From Planctomycetota bacterium (GTDB lineage Bacteria; Planctomycetota; Planctomycetia; Planctomycetales; Planctomycetaceae), in the NCBI GenBank assembly GCA_023429275.1, contig JAEYWB010000178.1, forward strand, positions 1 to 5,432: 5,432 bases of DNA. Reading direction: 5' to 3'. Numbering within the stretch: position 1 is the first letter of the stretch; each line of letters opens with the position of its first letter. Positions 1-5,432 of the stretch are shown here, piece by piece. The translations under genes were made by a program, and so were the position numbers. A model generated the notes under the pieces. The model was not told the origin of the DNA and did no database searches. It saw only the letters and a program-made list of their open reading frames with translations.

Positions 1-490
1 GGAAACGGTCAATGATCCAGTATTCGGCCACGCCGATCCCCGCGTACTCCTCGCGCTTCTGCTCGTAGTCGCGCCGCCGGTCGCGGCTGGTGTTCGAGAC
101 GAACTCGACGACGATCGTCGGAGGATCCCGGTCGATCTCGGGGAGTCTTCCCAGTCCCGCCCAGATGACGCGATTCGGACGGCGGATGCCGTGCAACGTC
201 GCCACTTCCTGGCCGTACATGGTCTCATTCAGGCAGAAGCCGCCTGAGTGAGTATCTCCGTAGACGCGAAGCCAGTGTCCAAGAATTCCGTTGGAGAGGC
301 GTTCATGGATCGCGGGAGCTGGGAAGACGACGCAAACGTCGTGAACGAGCTCATAGCGGTACGAAGCATCGAAGTCTGTAACGCCGCGAAACTCGCCTGG
401 CGTCATCAGCAAGCCCGCGGATTGCGCGGAGAGCCGCAACTGCGGATCGAGATCCAGCACGGATTCGACCGGAAGCGACGCGATGCTCAT
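1..490 (-). CDS. Uma2-family putative endonuclease (DUF820), 3'-truncated by window edge
   Basis: I translated the reverse strand by hand; 163 codons are visible and the C-terminus lies beyond base 1. The protein resembles the Uma2 family, restriction-endonuclease-like proteins of the PD-(D/E)xK superfamily with mostly unknown roles. Visible marks are a YELV segment near residues 46-49, then [15 protein letters not shown] (103-117), the core strand [10 protein letters not shown] (126-135), a basic stretch with K145 and Y149, and [11 protein letters not shown] (153-163), which matches the usual ending of the family core. In the family the first core motif is normally Pro-Asp; here it is Pro105-Asn106, so catalytic competence is doubtful. 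E129 and K145 are kept. The ATG at 490 has a GAGGGG ribosome binding site (499-504) with 8 nt spacing, and an in-frame TAG lies just upstream at 523-525. Two 60-nt stretches counted here are 57-60% GC, slightly below the 65% counted in the next gene. It is divergent from the propeller gene. Family assignment is confident; function is not. Confidence 0.85.
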   Translation of the reverse strand, partial: MSIASLPVESVLDLDPQLRLSAQSAGLLMTPGEFRGVTDFDASYRYELVHDVCVVFPAPAIHERLSNGILGHWLRVYGDTHSGGFCLNETMYGQEVATLHGIRRPNRVIWAGLGRLPEIDRDPPTIVVEFVSNTSRDRRRDYEQKREEYAGIGVAEYWIIDRF

Positions 491-598
491 TGGGAGTGCC
501 CCTCGGTAAACGATAGGATCAGTCTACCGCCTTCGGAGACGTCGCCATACCCGAGCGTCGCGGGAACGACTCACGTCCGATCGATTGGGAGTTCTGAT
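491..598. promoter_or_regulatory. Divergent intergenic region between the Uma2-like gene and the first propeller gene
   Basis: This 108-nt spacer lies between two divergent start codons, so promoters for both genes should be here or overlap the gene starts. The ribosome binding sites are visible: GAGGGG on the minus strand at 499-504 and GGGAG on the plus strand at 587-591. I found no convincing pair of -35 and -10 boxes. TAGGAT at 514-519 is the closest -10-like hexamer on the plus strand, but it lacks a good partner. The promoter role is inferred from gene orientation only. Confidence 0.35.
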
Positions 599-1915
599 AT
601 GTCGAGATCGCTGGCAATCCTGACCCTCGTCCTCCTGAGCTCGCAGCTCCAGGCCGACGACTGGCCGCAGTGGATGGGGCCGAAGCGGGACAACGTCTGG
701 CGCGAGACGGGCCTGATCGAGAAGTTCCCGGAAGGTGGGGCCAAGGTCGTCTGGCGAGTACCGGTCGCCGGTGGATACGCCGGGCCCTCCGTCGCCGACG
801 GCCGGGTGTATGTCGCCGACTACGTGACTGCCGACAACGTGAAGGTCGACAACTTCGACCGGAAGGCGTCGTCGGGAATCGAGCGGCTCCTGTGTCTCGA
901 CGAGAAGACCGGTGAAACGCTCTGGAAGCATGAGGATCCCGCCCAGTACACGATTTCGTATCCCGCCGGCCCGCGGACAACGCCGGTCGTCCACCAGGGG
1001 AAGGTTTATGCTCAGGGGGCCGAGGGGCGCCTGGTCTGCCTCGACGCCAAGTCGGGCGATCTCGTCTGGGGAAAAGATCTCAAGAAGGACTACAAGACCA
1101 AGGCGGCTCTGTGGGGCTATGCCAGTCAGCCGCTCATTGATGGCGAGAAGCTGATCGTCCTGGCGGGGGGCGAAGGGACACACTGCGTCGCCCTCCACAA
1201 GGACACCGGCAAGGAGATCTGGCGGACCGGGGTGACGGCGAAGGAGCAGGGCTACAGCCCGCCGATCATTATCCAGCAGGCGGGGGTGCGGCAGCTCATT
1301 CTCACGAGCCCGAGCGCGGTGTACGCCGCTGACCCCGAGACCGGCAAAGAGTTCTGGTCGCAGCCGTACACGGCCGACAACGGCTCGATCATCATGACGC
1401 CGATCCACTCGGGGAACTACCTGTTCGTCGCGGGCTACAACAACCGCAACCTCATGCTCGAACTGGCGAGCGACAAGCCGGGGGCCATGACCCTCTGGCG
1501 GGACAAGGCGAAGCACGCCCTGTCGCCGATCAACGTCCAGCCGTTCCTGATGGACGGCAGGATTTACGGGATGGACTCCGACGGCGAGCTGCGGTGCATC
1601 AGCGTTCCCGATGGCAAGATCGAGTGGGCGACGCCGCAGCCGCTGAGCCGCCGCAAGCTCGGGAGCGGAACCGTGTTCCTCGTCCGGCAGGGGGAGTCCG
1701 ACCGCTTCTGGATGTTCGCCGAAACGGGGGACCTCGTCATCGGCTCGCTTTCGCCGGAAGGGTTCACGGAGCTGTCGCGGGCTCACATCCTCGAGCCGAC
1801 CAATTTCGCCTTCGGCCGCGAGGTCGTCTGGTGCGCACCGGCCTTCGCCAATCGCCGGGCCTACATCCGGAACGACAAGGAGCTGGTCTGCGTCGACATC
1901 GCAAAGGCCCCTTGA
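599..1915 (+). CDS. Exported PQQ-like beta-propeller repeat protein (first of two)
   Basis: Predicted 438-aa secreted protein of the PQQ-like/BamB-like beta-propeller superfamily. Residues 1-19 look like a Sec signal peptide: a short basic start, a hydrophobic run ALAILTLVLL-like in character, then a likely cut after LQA19. The mature protein begins DDWPQWMGP. Blade repeats of the form LD-x-x-[TS]-G-x-x-x-W are seen at 100-109, 148-157, 199-208, 245-253 and 334-343, so the fold is probably a seven- or eight-bladed propeller. The C-terminal block (GSGT, then SRAHILEPTN, then FANR) is the typical ending of full-length relatives as I recall them, so the gene looks complete. The reading frame stays open upstream to 248, but that stretch is antisense to the Uma2-like gene and has no signal peptide. 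The ATG at 599 has GGGAG at 7 nt and puts the signal peptide at the N-terminus. I see no evidence of quinone cofactor binding or a known enzyme active site; a binding or scaffold role in the periplasm is equally possible. The membrane-protein gene follows after 66 nt. Confidence 0.9.
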   Translation: MSRSLAILTLVLLSSQLQADDWPQWMGPKRDNVWRETGLIEKFPEGGAKVVWRVPVAGGYAGPSVADGRVYVADYVTADNVKVDNFDRKASSGIERLLCLDEKTGETLWKHEDPAQYTISYPAGPRTTPVVHQGKVYAQGAEGRLVCLDAKSGDLVWGKDLKKDYKTKAALWGYASQPLIDGEKLIVLAGGEGTHCVALHKDTGKEIWRTGVTAKEQGYSPPIIIQQAGVRQLILTSPSAVYAADPETGKEFWSQPYTADNGSIIMTPIHSGNYLFVAGYNNRNLMLELASDKPGAMTLWRDKAKHALSPINVQPFLMDGRIYGMDSDGELRCISVPDGKIEWATPQPLSRRKLGSGTVFLVRQGESDRFWMFAETGDLVIGSLSPEGFTELSRAHILEPTNFAFGREVVWCAPAFANRRAYIRNDKELVCVDIAKAP

Positions 1916-1981
1916 GCACGGCAGAGGCCCCGAAACCGTCCCGGCTCGATGGCGGTAAGCGATCACCAGGAGTGAAGGACG

Positions 1982-2554
1982 ATGTCCGAGACCGATCAGC
2001 CGACGAATCCCGGTCATGACGAGGGAACCCTGTCGCCCGAAGAAGAAGAGGTCCTCGCGGCGGCGATTGCCCAGCAGGCGCGGCATGTCTGTCCCCGTCC
2101 CACACCGACGACGGCTGACGTCTTCCTGCGGCGGCGCCGCGGCCAGCGGCTGTTCATCGTGCTCCTGCTCCTGGTCGTGTTGCTCCTTGGGGTTTGGGGG
2201 GCCGGCCTGCTGGTCTTCGGCACCCTCTACAGCCCGCGCGGCGCCGTGAAGGAGTTCCGCGCCCTGCTGCGAGAGTACGACGCCATGAGCAATGCCTCCG
2301 CCGATTCGCCCCGGTGGACCGACTTTCAGACGCGAAGCCGCCGGGTCGCCCAGCGCTACGCCGACCGCTTCCGCCGCTCGGCGGCGGATCAGCCGAGCCA
2401 CGCCCGGCTGCTGGATCTGTCGGAGAATCTGTGGCCCGAACTCGTCAAGGCCCCTCCCGCGAAAGTGCCGTCGCAGGTGCGGACACGGATCACCGACCTG
2501 CTCGCCGAGGTGGACAAGCTCGAAAGCGATTCTCCGCCTGCGGATCCTGGTTAG
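1982..2554 (+). CDS. Single-pass membrane protein of unknown function
   Basis: I do not recognise this 190-aa protein. Its N-terminal 48 residues are polar and acidic, with LSPEEEEVLAAAIAQQ at 17-32. A basic cluster follows (R50-R53, R56), then a strongly hydrophobic segment at about 57-80 rich in Leu, Val and Gly, which is one transmembrane helix. By the positive-inside rule the N-terminus should be cytoplasmic and residues 81-190 outside the inner membrane. The outer part has no cysteine, is rich in Arg, Ala and Leu, and looks mainly helical, ending in a Pro/Ser/Asp tail. No signal peptidase site or enzyme motif is visible. The ATG at 1982 has AGGAG at 1968-1972 with 9 nt spacing; a second purine run, AAGGA at 1975-1979, is too close to be the main site. 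It sits 66 nt after the first propeller gene and 184 nt before the second. A role as a membrane anchor or partner for the propellers is inference from position only. Confidence 0.75.
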   Translation: MSETDQPTNPGHDEGTLSPEEEEVLAAAIAQQARHVCPRPTPTTADVFLRRRRGQRLFIVLLLLVVLLLGVWGAGLLVFGTLYSPRGAVKEFRALLREYDAMSNASADSPRWTDFQTRSRRVAQRYADRFRRSAADQPSHARLLDLSENLWPELVKAPPAKVPSQVRTRITDLLAEVDKLESDSPPADPG

Positions 2555-2738
2555 TGTCCGCCCGGCCGGATTCCGACCTTCACGAACGATGAAGACCTCA
2601 TGAACGCTGGCGACGGCCCGCCTGTTGGTGGTATGAATTTCTGACCGGCGTCTTGCGCCGCAGCCCGCCTGACCAATCCTCCGAGAACGGCCGTTCCCCC
2701 GCGGCCGGCCTTCCAACCGACTGCCCGGAGCTCCCTCG

Positions 2739-4016
2739 ATGCGTCGCCTCGTCTCACTGCCCGCTTCCCTCCTCGGGCTCGGCATCGCTCTGCCGCTTGC
2801 GTTCGGCGGCGACTCGTGGCCGACATTCCGCGGCGCAGACCGCACCGCCGTCTCGCCCGACAAGGGGCTGATCGCTTCCTGGCCCAAGGACGGCCCGAAG
2901 CTCCTGTGGGAGTCAGCCGGCGCCGGGCGGGGTTATGCGAGCCTCGCCATTGCCGATGGAAAGATCTTCACGCTCGGGGACGCCCCTTCGACAGGCGAGG
3001 ACAAAGACGAATACCTCCTCTGCTTCGATCAGGCGGACGGCAAGCCTCTCTGGAAGGCGAAAACCGGCCCCGCCTGGAACGAGGGCAAACCCACCTGGCA
3101 GGGCTCGCGGAGCACTCCGACCGTCGATGGCGATCGAGTCTACGTCGTCTCCCCGCACGGTGCGCTGGTCTGCTGCGACCTCGCCGGCAAGGAGCTCTGG
3201 CGGAAGGATCTCAAGAAGGATTTCCAGGGGAAGAAGGCTGACAGCTGGGGATACAGCGAGTCGGTGCTGATCGACGGCGAGAAGGTCGTCTGCACCCCCG
3301 GCGGCGACAAGAACACAATGGTCGCCCTGAACAAGCTGACGGGCGAGACGGTCTGGACAACCTCGCGGCCGGAAGACCGCGGAGCCGGTCATGCCTCGAT
3401 CGTTCCCGCCGAGATCGGCGGAACGAAGGTCTATGTGACGACAACCGGCAGCGGGGCGATGGGAGTTCGCGCCGAAGACGGCAAGCTCCTCTGGGAATAC
3501 GCCATCGATAAGACGACGGCCGTCATCCCGACGCCGATCATCCGCGGCGATCTGGTCTTCTTTGCGGCGGGATACGGACGGGGCGGGGCACTGCTGAAGC
3601 AGGTCCCGTCGGCCGATGGTGTGCGCGCCGAGGAGATTTACCCCGTCACGCCCCATCTGGCGAACAAACATGGCGGCATCGTCCTGGTGGGAGACCAGCT
3701 CTACGGTGACTCGGACGATAAGGGGCTTCCGTTCTGTGCCGACCTGATGACGGGCGAGATCCGCTGGAAGGGACGTGGTTCGGGCCGGAACTCCGCCTGC
3801 GTCGTGGCGGCCGACGGCCACGTCTACTTCCGCTACCAGGACGGGACGATGACCCTCGTCGAAGCCTCCCCGGAGGCTTTCAAAGAGACGGGCCACTTCC
3901 AGGTCCCCGGCAGCGGCGAAGCCCCAAGCTGGGCGCACCCGGTGATCCTCGGCGGCAAGCTCTACCTCCGCGAAGGGGACAAGCTCCTCTGCTACGACCT
4001 GCGGAGTGAAGGCTGA
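2739..4016 (+). CDS. Exported PQQ-like beta-propeller repeat protein (second of two)
   Basis: Predicted 425-aa secreted beta-propeller protein, homologous to the 438-aa protein encoded at 599. The N-terminus MRRLVSLPAS followed by a Leu/Ala/Gly-rich run to about residue 23 is a signal peptide, with cleavage probably near AFGG24. The mature start DSWPTFRG parallels DDWPQWMG of the other copy. Blade repeats end in D-x-x-x-G-x-x-x-W or similar near residues 97-105, 147-154, 198-206, 246-252 and 335-343. Both proteins share DLKKD[YF], then WGY and LIDGEK at matching positions (157-182 here), which places them in one subfamily. The ATG at 2739 is supported by CGGAG at 2726-2730, 8 nt upstream, and by the signal peptide starting there. 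The stop is TGA at 4014-4016. Adjacent cysteines C145-C146 sit in a repeat strand and are not by themselves evidence for a quinoprotein dehydrogenase. Substrate or partner is unknown. An outer-membrane assembly role like BamB is possible, but no lipobox is present, unlike BamB. Confidence 0.9.
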   Translation: MRRLVSLPASLLGLGIALPLAFGGDSWPTFRGADRTAVSPDKGLIASWPKDGPKLLWESAGAGRGYASLAIADGKIFTLGDAPSTGEDKDEYLLCFDQADGKPLWKAKTGPAWNEGKPTWQGSRSTPTVDGDRVYVVSPHGALVCCDLAGKELWRKDLKKDFQGKKADSWGYSESVLIDGEKVVCTPGGDKNTMVALNKLTGETVWTTSRPEDRGAGHASIVPAEIGGTKVYVTTTGSGAMGVRAEDGKLLWEYAIDKTTAVIPTPIIRGDLVFFAAGYGRGGALLKQVPSADGVRAEEIYPVTPHLANKHGGIVLVGDQLYGDSDDKGLPFCADLMTGEIRWKGRGSGRNSACVVAADGHVYFRYQDGTMTLVEASPEAFKETGHFQVPGSGEAPSWAHPVILGGKLYLREGDKLLCYDLRSEG

Positions 4017-4078
4017 GACCACACTTTGCTCGATACGGACAGTCAGTCACTCCAGGCCTTCGCACGTTTCTTCCAACA

Positions 4079-4106
4079 GCCTGAAGCCTCCAGCCTCCCG
4101 CCTGAT
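4079..4106. repeat. Heptad tandem repeat, four units of GCCTNNN
   Basis: Four consecutive 7-nt units read GCCTGAA, GCCTCCA, GCCTCCC and GCCTGAT. GCCT recurs exactly every 7 nt and the last three positions vary. It lies between the second propeller gene and dapB, outside any supported gene. Short heptameric tandem repeats in intergenic DNA are known from cyanobacteria; whether this is the same kind of element is not shown. It may be a remnant of slippage with no function. Confidence 0.6.
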
Positions 4107-4131
4107 TTGACCCTTCGCCCGGCGGGGTTCA

Positions 4132-4159
4132 TGATCCCACTCCGCGCGGAGCGGGACCA
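4132..4159. repeat. 28-nt imperfect inverted repeat upstream of dapB
   Basis: Centred between 4145 and 4146, 12 of 14 symmetric positions pair. The core is the perfect 12-nt palindrome CTCCGCGCGGAG (4140-4151), flanked by TCCC/GGGA arms and an outer TG/CA. The two non-pairing positions (4139/4152 and 4134/4157) are A-C on the plus strand. They become G-U wobbles in a minus-strand transcript, which could form an uninterrupted 12-bp stem with a GCGC loop. The repeat ends 27 nt before the dapB start codon. No T-run follows on either strand, so it does not look like a standard intrinsic terminator. It could be an operator with dyad symmetry, an RNA hairpin, or chance in GC-rich DNA. Confidence 0.45.
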
Positions 4160-4186
4160 GGACAGACAACTGACAGGACGACGCAA

Positions 4187-4996
4187 ATGGCCGACGACGT
4201 GCGAGTTGTGATTCACGGAGCGGGCGGACGAATGGGCCAGCGGCTCATCGCCCTCGCGCGGCAGGACGCCGGCCTGACGATTGTCGGAGCGGTCGATTCC
4301 GCGAAGTCTCCTGTCCTTGGCCGTGACGCCGGCGAAGTCGCGGGGATCGGTCCGATCGGCGTTCCGATCACGAGCACGATTCCCGACAACGCCGACGTCG
4401 TCATCGACTTCTCCGTTCCGGAAGCGGCGGCGGAGCTGGCCGAGATCTGCCACAAGAGGAAGCTCAAGCTCGTTGCCGCCACGACCGGTCTCAACGACGG
4501 ACAGAAAGAGAAGATTCGCGCGGTTGCCACGCAGGCGGCGGTGGTCTGGTCGCCGAGCATGAGCACGGCGGTCAACATCGCGATGAAGCTCGTGCAGCAG
4601 GCGGCGCGGGCGGTCAAGTCGCTCCCGAGCGGCGTCGACGTCGAGATCGTCGAGCGGCACCACCGATTCAAGCAAGACGCCCCCAGCGGCACCGCCCTCA
4701 AGTTCGGCCAGATCGTCCAGGAGGAGATGGGCCAGACGGAAGCCCGCCACGGCCGCGAAGGCCAGGTCGGCAAGCGGCCCCACGGCGAGATCGGCTATCA
4801 CGCGGTCCGGACGGGGGACAACGTCGGCGAACACACGATCATCTTCGGAATGATGGGCGAGACGCTCGAGGTCTACGTCCGGGGCCATACCCGTGACAGC
4901 TACGCCTACGGCGCCCTCGCGGCGGCGAAGTGGCTCGCGGACAAGCCGGCAGGTCTCTATGGAATGGCCGACGTCCTGGGCCTGGCGGACGATTGA
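4187..4996 (+). CDS. dapB: 4-hydroxy-tetrahydrodipicolinate reductase
   Basis: A 269-aa protein, the normal length for DapB. This cytoplasmic enzyme reduces 4-hydroxy-tetrahydrodipicolinate to tetrahydrodipicolinate with NAD(P)H, in the pathway to diaminopimelate (peptidoglycan) and lysine. The nucleotide-binding motif GAGGRMG is at 11-17 of the N-terminal Rossmann domain, DFS at 74-76 and ATTG at 98-101. SPSMSTAVN (122-130) corresponds to the family S-P-N-[FM]-S segment. The substrate-binding and catalytic signature ERHHRFKQDAPSGTA spans 156-170, with H158 matching the catalytic His159 and K162 matching Lys163 of the E. coli enzyme. The C-terminus GLYGMADVLGL (256-266) is also typical. All key residues are present, so it should be active. 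The ATG at 4187 has AGGA at 4175-4178 with 8 nt spacing. It follows the second propeller gene after 170 nt that contain a heptad repeat and an inverted repeat. No lysine riboswitch-like structure was recognised there, and the space is short for one. No other dap gene is in the window. Confidence 0.96.
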   Translation: MADDVRVVIHGAGGRMGQRLIALARQDAGLTIVGAVDSAKSPVLGRDAGEVAGIGPIGVPITSTIPDNADVVIDFSVPEAAAELAEICHKRKLKLVAATTGLNDGQKEKIRAVATQAAVVWSPSMSTAVNIAMKLVQQAARAVKSLPSGVDVEIVERHHRFKQDAPSGTALKFGQIVQEEMGQTEARHGREGQVGKRPHGEIGYHAVRTGDNVGEHTIIFGMMGETLEVYVRGHTRDSYAYGALAAAKWLADKPAGLYGMADVLGLADD

Positions 4997-5096
4997 GAGC
5001 GAACGACTCGCCCCCCTTTGTGCGCGGCCCTTTCCGCAACCGGGAACGAGTCTCCTGATCTTCGCGCTGAGCTGAGCGAGGTCGTAGACTCTCGGG

Positions 5097-5432
5097 ATGG
5101 ACGATCGGCAGAGGATTCGACAGAAGTGCGGGAGACACGGACGAACCGCAGCGATTGCTCTCGCGGCGATCATCAGCCTTTTCGGCTGCGGCAGCCGCGA
5201 GAGGACGATTGAAACCGCAAGCCCGATCTCATTCCTCGGCGCGGTCCCGGGAAAAATGACGGTCGATCAGTTCCGCGACCAGTTCAAGGTCGTCGACATC
5301 CGGGAGACGAGGGGCAAAGGGGTTGTGGCGGCCCGCGCCGGACGGGGGGCCGACCTCAACCTCGGACCGCTCGAGCTGACGGGGCTCACCGGGGTGTTTT
5401 TGGACGACAAGCTCTTCGAACTCCATGGGTCG
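5097..5432 (+). CDS. Putative lipoprotein, 3'-truncated by window edge
   Basis: An open frame of 112 codons runs from the ATG at 5097 to the window end without a stop. The N-terminus is strongly basic (six Arg and one Lys in the first 16 residues), followed by the hydrophobic run TAAIALAAIISLFG (17-30) and Cys31, then GSRER. LFGC is an acceptable lipobox, although Phe at -2 is less common than Ala, Ser or Thr. This predicts a lipid-anchored envelope protein cleaved before C31. After the linker, residues 52-62 (GKMTVDQFRDQ) and 94-110 (LTGVFLDDKLFELHG) look like helix and strand segments of a small folded domain that I cannot name. An in-frame TAG at 5085-5087 rules out an upstream extension. 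No good ribosome binding site is visible: the nearest purine run, GAGG at 5078-5081, is 15 nt from the ATG. It starts 100 nt after dapB on the same strand. The signal peptide makes the gene credible; its function is unknown. Confidence 0.7.
   Translation, partial: MDDRQRIRQKCGRHGRTAAIALAAIISLFGCGSRERTIETASPISFLGAVPGKMTVDQFRDQFKVVDIRETRGKGVVAARAGRGADLNLGPLELTGLTGVFLDDKLFELHGS

Noticed and set aside
248..598. N-terminal extension of the first propeller gene back to an upstream ATG
   Set aside because: It would overlap the Uma2-like gene on the opposite strand, bury the signal peptide inside the protein, and ignore the ribosome binding site at 587-591.
2600..2644. A tiny 14-residue open frame in the spacer before the second propeller gene
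   Set aside because: It has no convincing ribosome binding site and no leader-peptide features such as repeated regulatory codons. Its length is expected by chance.
2641..2663. Short hairpin (CGGCG, loop TCTTG, CGCCG, extended by CTG/CAG across a 2-nt bulge) considered as a terminator
   Set aside because: No T-rich tract follows and the main stem is only 5 bp, so it is not a credible intrinsic terminator.
2685..2696. Perfect 12-nt palindrome GAACGGCCGTTC upstream of the second propeller gene
   Set aside because: About one perfect 12-nt palindrome is expected by chance in a window of this size, and no second copy was seen, so an operator claim is not supported.
524..2887. A 787-codon open frame on the minus strand covering the first propeller gene and the membrane-protein gene
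   Set aside because: Its codon boundaries coincide with those of the sense genes. In that register antisense stops need sense TTA, CTA or TCA codons, which a GC-rich genome avoids. The product is Arg/Pro-rich low-complexity sequence with no recognisable domain.
3171..3176. Adjacent cysteines C145-C146 in the second propeller, considered as the vicinal disulfide of quinoprotein dehydrogenases
   Set aside because: They lie in an ordinary repeat strand before D-x-x-G-x-x-x-W, and the first propeller has a single Cys at the equivalent place. Nothing else points to a quinone-binding dehydrogenase.
2913..4022. A 369-codon open frame antisense to the second propeller gene
   Set aside because: It shows the same codon-aligned antisense artefact. 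The sense strand has a signal peptide, a ribosome binding site and propeller repeats.
5005..5052. GACTCG/CGAGTC inverted pair after dapB, considered as a terminator
   Set aside because: It has only 6 bp of pairing across a 36-nt loop and no T-run.
4043..5173. A 376-codon open frame antisense to dapB
   Set aside because: It is codon-aligned antisense to dapB, whose catalytic signature is unambiguous. It also crosses the repeat-bearing spacer and has no domain of its own.

Overview
The window is GC-rich (about 65% in the coding stretch I counted) and reads like a planctomycete chromosome segment. This rests on family resemblance recalled without a database search. The signs are two secreted PQQ-like beta-propeller proteins with the mature N-terminal D-x-W-P-x-[WF]-x-G pattern common in that phylum, an Uma2-family gene of the type heavily expanded there, and a dapB gene. 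I see no phage, transposon, CRISPR, tRNA or rRNA signal.

Layout: a 3'-truncated Uma2-like nuclease gene is read leftward from 490 to the window edge. A 108-nt divergent spacer separates it from a rightward series of five genes. These are a 438-aa exported beta-propeller protein (599-1915), a 190-aa single-pass membrane protein of unknown function (1982-2554), a 425-aa exported beta-propeller protein homologous to the first (2739-4016), dapB (4187-4996), and a lipoprotein gene that runs off the right edge (5097-5432). No gene-free stretch exceeds 184 nt. The 170-nt gap before dapB is the most structured: it holds a four-unit heptad repeat and a 28-nt inverted repeat.

The two propellers and the membrane protein between them may form a functional group at the cell envelope: two exported propellers plus an inner-membrane protein whose C-terminal half should face the same compartment. 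Nothing in the sequence assigns them a substrate. DapB is a cytoplasmic lysine/diaminopimelate biosynthesis enzyme and is probably only a neighbour. Gaps of 66, 184, 170 and 100 nt make one tight operon uncertain. The first propeller gene and the membrane-protein gene are the likeliest to share a transcript.

Most of the window is ordinary. The points worth a second look are the Asn in place of the expected metal-binding Asp in the Uma2-like protein, the duplicated propeller arrangement, and the repeat and inverted repeat ahead of dapB.
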